Assembly (NCBI GenBank): GCA_023421955.1 | Contig: JAEZSE010000017.1 | Coordinates: forward strand, 1 to 63,824 | Direction: 5' to 3' | Length of the DNA stretch: 63,824 bases | DNA from: Bacillota bacterium | GTDB lineage: Bacteria; Bacillota; Clostridia; Christensenellales; UMGS416 | Shown: one piece after another, positions 61,171 through 63,824 of the stretch | How positions within the stretch are numbered: the first letter of the stretch is position 1 | Layout: each line of letters opens with the position of its first letter | Made by a program: the position numbers and the translations under genes | Notes under the pieces: generated by a model | What the model saw: the letters and a program-made list of their open reading frames with translations, nothing else | The model's database searches: none | What the model was told of the DNA's origin: nothing

Positions 61171-61214
61171 TGTAATACGTGTTACATTATAACGTGTTGT
61201 AATACTGGTTACAA
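61171..61214 (-). promoter_or_regulatory. chrB promoter with two operator dyads
   Basis: Minus strand TTGTAA (61209-61214), 17-base spacer, TATAAT (61186-61191). Two near-identical 16-base dyads of the form TGTAATAC-NN-GTTACA lie at 61171-61186 and 61198-61213, 27 bases apart, covering the -35 box and the end of the -10 box. Confidence 0.75.
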
Positions 61215-61248
61215 GAATAACAGCAATGTACTCGACTCTTAATGTAAA

Positions 61249-61598
61249 GTACTTTTGCGTGCCAAAAGTACCATGCGCATCACCTCGCCAGCATCCAGCT
61301 GGCTGGCGCATGCAATCTTGCGCCCGGTGATGCTTGACTTGCAGCTTCCTGCCGCTGGGCCAAAACCAACCGGGGGAGGCAAGTTTCTATGACCTCACCA
61401 AAAAGCCCAACGGGCGGGCCGACAGCAACTCGTCGTGTCCGTTGCAGCGCGGCGCTGCAACATAGGGGCACGCCCTCCTCACATAGCTATGCCAACCCGG
61501 CAGTGTCATGCGAAGCATGATGCGAGAGGGCGCTCGGCCTAATCGCCTTTATAGACTTTTTGGCTGAGTGGAAACTTGCAAACCCCCGAACCCCCAAG
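61249..61598 (+). repeat. Dispersed structured repeat, copy E2
   Basis: Shares with E1 the palindrome GTACTTTTG-CGTGC-CAAAAGTAC, the CCAAAACCAACCGGGGGAGG segment followed by CAAGTTT, and the end AAACTTGCAAACCCCCGAA and CCCCC. An extra block of about 90 bases (61272-61360) and a longer middle make it 350 bases against 191. No gene seen inside. Confidence 0.65.
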
Positions 61599-61621
61599 GA
61601 AACGGAAAACAAACGATTTGG

Positions 61622-62716
61622 TTACTTGTTGTACCCCTTCACCGGATCATTCACCTTCGGAACCAGTTCGGACTGACCGACCACAATCAATTCCGGCACG
61701 GGCCTCTGCCCCAGCTTCTGGCCGGGGTCGTAGATCTTCTCATTGATCTGTTCGCCCATAAACACCATCGCAGACGAGTTGCCGCCATCCATATTATAAG
61801 CAACCTTGCAACCCAGCTCCAGGTAGATCTGCGCATGCTGCTCCAACGTCACGTTGCGGCTGACCACAAAGAAATAATGACCCGGCTCCACCATGCCGAT
61901 GGAGCAGCGGGAATTGGCGCGGTTCAAGCGGTGCTTGGAGAGATTCGGATTCACCTTGCCGTCGCGCACGAGCCATGGCCCAAAGGCATAACTGTCCTTC
62001 ACACCCAGCTTCAGCAGCTGATCCGCCGTCACCTTGCCCTTATCATAGATCTTGAACTCACCGCTTGGCAAAATCGCCAGCGTGTCGCAGTCCTTCTTGT
62101 CGTAATACACCTTGCCATTGCGGATCATGACACCTTTTTTGTTGCTTTTCCAAATCAGGTAGTCCGCTGTCACACCCAGCACAGCACGGTTGACGCGGGC
62201 AATGTACCATGGGCGCTTGGTGGTGCGATACCTCCTGGCATCCGCAAAGCCGTTCATCGGCAGCGGGCCACGGGTATAGATCTCGGCTACATAATTTTCC
62301 CGGCCCTTGTTGCGATACAAGATCTTGATTGTAATACTGATATCTTTGTCCTTATAAACCCACGGGCCCTTTTTGCTATCCTTGATCTCAACGATTGGTT
62401 TATCGCTGAAAAATTTGGCCCAGGGGTCAGGCGTGGGAGTGGGCTCCAGTGTGGGTGTGGGGCTTGGAGTGGGAGAGGGAGTGGGCGATGGCGTCGGCGA
62501 ATCCGTTGGCGTGGGCGTAGGGGATGGCGTTGGCTCCGCTGTGGTGGCAACCGGCGACGGGTTAAGTGCCTCGGTGACGGTTGCCGATGGCGTGCTTTGA
62601 CAGCCGGGTGATGCCGACAAGGCTGCCACCATCGCAGCGGTAAGCAGGAAGGCGGGCAGGCGCTTGCGCCTGCCCGTGACTTGCTTTGTCGAATACAAGT
62701 GCTTTTCTGTGCTCAT
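61622..62716 (-). CDS. Lipoprotein with phosphodiester glycosidase (NAGPA/DUF2233) domain
   Basis: 364 residues. Signal peptide with lipobox-like SASPGC, a long Thr-Pro-Ser linker (about 45-95), then a NAGPA-type domain: NRAVLGVTADYLIW, YAFGPWLVRDGK, and the hallmark VAYNMDGGNSSAMVF with N-M-D-G-G-N-S-S-A. The family removes terminal sugars linked through phosphodiesters, such as wall or capsule polymers. Start overlaps the CapA-like gene by four bases (ATGA), so the two act together, probably in the envelope. Confidence 0.88.
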   Translation of the reverse strand: MSTEKHLYSTKQVTGRRKRLPAFLLTAAMVAALSASPGCQSTPSATVTEALNPSPVATTAEPTPSPTPTPTDSPTPSPTPSPTPSPTPTLEPTPTPDPWAKFFSDKPIVEIKDSKKGPWVYKDKDISITIKILYRNKGRENYVAEIYTRGPLPMNGFADARRYRTTKRPWYIARVNRAVLGVTADYLIWKSNKKGVMIRNGKVYYDKKDCDTLAILPSGEFKIYDKGKVTADQLLKLGVKDSYAFGPWLVRDGKVNPNLSKHRLNRANSRCSIGMVEPGHYFFVVSRNVTLEQHAQIYLELGCKVAYNMDGGNSSAMVFMGEQINEKIYDPGQKLGQRPVPELIVVGQSELVPKVNDPVKGYNK

Positions 62717-63824
62717 TGCTCTTCCGTCACCTCCGCTGTGGCGGTCTCCGTGACCTCCGGCTGCTGGGTTGCTTCCGGCTCCAGGTATTGCTCCCCAAGC
62801 ACGTCTTTTACGAGCCTCAAGCCCTTTTTCAACTCATTGGTATACTTCTTGCTGATCAGCGGGTCTTCGCCGGATGCAGCCGCGGCCAAGGCGTATCTCA
62901 ACTCAAACACGCGCATCTTGGCCTTCTTCTCGCCGGGGGCTGCAATCGCCCTGGCCCAGGTGGGCACATAGGAAAGATTTTTGATCGTGATCTTTCCGGT
63001 GTCGGCGTCCTTGTGCACGGTGAGTTTAAGGAAGGCAGCATACTGCCTGTCCCACGAGGCCATATAGGTGACCACATTTCCCAGGGAATAGGCGGCCAGG
63101 AAACCGTCCTCATCCAGCGAGAAAGGCTGCAGCACATGGGGATGGTGGCCGATCACGGCGTCGGCCCCGGCAGCCTTGAGCTTCTTGACAATATTCTTCT
63201 GAGAACTGTCGGCATCATGGGTGTATTCAGTGCCGAAGTGCACGTAGAAGATCACAGCATCTGCGCCCTGCTCACGGGCTCGCTTCATGTCCGCGATCAT
63301 GCGCTCCAGATCGATCACATTTACACCCATGCCGTCCTTGTTACGCCAGGAGCGGTTCACAAAGCGGCTGTAGGCCAGTAGCGCGATCTTTACACCGTTC
63401 TTCTCCATCATGCAAACGCTATCGCGCTCTTGCTCGTTACGGTAGGTGCCCGTTGTCAGCATACCCCGCTTGGTGATCACATCAATCGTGTTGGCAAGGG
63501 CCGGCAAGCCCTGGTCCATCGCGTGGTTGTTGGCCGTGCCCAGCACGTCAAACCCGGCTTGCTGCATGGCATCGATGGCTTCCACCGGTGCGGCAAACTG
63601 CAGCTCGCCAAACTTGCTCTTGGAAATGTCCCATACTGGCGACTCCAGGTTACCGATGGCAAAGTCGGCAGCGCTGATGATCGGGGCCACATGCTCGAAG
63701 TAGGAAGTGAAGTCGTACTTCTTTGCCTCGGCATCCCACTGGAGCTTTACCGATGGCTCATGAAACATGATATCGCCGGAAAAGAGCAGGTTGACATCCG
63801 CCGGGGGCGGCGTGGGGGTTGGGG
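62713..63824 (-). CDS. CapA-family (PGA_cap) protein, 5' end outside window
   Basis: At least 370 residues; the frame is open to the window edge with a Pro-Thr-rich linker followed by VNLLFSGDIMFHEP, the normal start of the CapA metallophosphatase-like domain. Further motifs: FAIGNLESPVWD, LGTANNHAMDQG, VIFYVHFGTEYTH, AVIGHHPHVLQPF and YSLGN. Poly-gamma-glutamate capsule-related family; the true enzymatic role is uncertain. The real start and a likely signal peptide lie beyond 63824. Acid-rich tail at the C-terminus. Confidence 0.88.
   Translation of the reverse strand, partial: PTPTPPPADVNLLFSGDIMFHEPSVKLQWDAEAKKYDFTSYFEHVAPIISAADFAIGNLESPVWDISKSKFGELQFAAPVEAIDAMQQAGFDVLGTANNHAMDQGLPALANTIDVITKRGMLTTGTYRNEQERDSVCMMEKNGVKIALLAYSRFVNRSWRNKDGMGVNVIDLERMIADMKRAREQGADAVIFYVHFGTEYTHDADSSQKNIVKKLKAAGADAVIGHHPHVLQPFSLDEDGFLAAYSLGNVVTYMASWDRQYAAFLKLTVHKDADTGKITIKNLSYVPTWARAIAAPGEKKAKMRVFELRYALAAAASGEDPLISKKYTNELKKGLRLVKDVLGEQYLEPEATQQPEVTETATAEVTEEQ

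Noticed and set aside
62440..62540. Short repeated GGGAGTGGG-like units, possible CRISPR or minisatellite
   Set aside because: They encode the Thr-Pro-Ser linker of the lipoprotein; no spacers of CRISPR size.

Overview
The window looks like a chromosome segment of a GC-rich, anaerobic, Gram-positive Firmicute (Clostridia-type). The evidence is a T-box leader, class I cyclic-di-GMP riboswitches, a class D sortase, CnaB-type surface proteins, a Tad pilus operon without a secretin, PASTA and DivIVA-like proteins, hydrogenase maturation genes and glycoside hydrolases. No genus can be named from the sequence alone. No rRNA, tRNA, CRISPR array, transposase or prophage was seen.
Layout. 1-1946: end of hypD and complete hypE. 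2094-6638 (-): ABC exporter operon ending in a seven-PASTA membrane protein. 6882-17600 (-): a roughly 10 kb Tad/Flp pilus operon (prepilin peptidase, three near-identical pilins, TadE, a TadG-like protein, CpaB, TadZ, TadA, TadB, TadC, DUF192, coiled-coil DivIVA-like protein). Its leader carries two tandem c-di-GMP-I aptamers, each followed by an intrinsic terminator. 17945-23753: a geranylgeranyl-reductase-like flavoprotein, a small membrane protein, a GH51 arabinofuranosidase and an ABC-2 exporter. 23764-29374 (-): ubiD-ubiA-ubiX joined to a SsuABC-type importer, probably linked to quinone biosynthesis.
29900-45706 is the most interesting block: class D sortase, BTAD regulator, CHASE4-HAMP-GGDEF-EAL protein, a 1296-residue CnaB-repeat wall protein, a small internally duplicated protein, and a 2068-residue CnaB-repeat protein with a predicted N-terminal Cys-Gln thioester adhesin domain. 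Both giant proteins end in an I-x-T-G-M sorting signal instead of LPXTG. Together with the riboswitch-controlled Tad pili 12 kb away, this suggests a c-di-GMP-governed attachment programme.
45825-63824: a CCG-domain Fe-S protein, a divergent methionyl-tRNA synthetase under a T-box, a VWA and a macro-domain protein, an M6 metalloprotease, a leucine-rich-repeat protein, a GH2 beta-galactosidase, two SUKH-type immunity-like proteins, a ChrB/MFS pair with a double-operator promoter, a phosphodiester-glycosidase-family lipoprotein and the end of a CapA-family gene. Two families of dispersed intergenic repeats occur, each in two copies.
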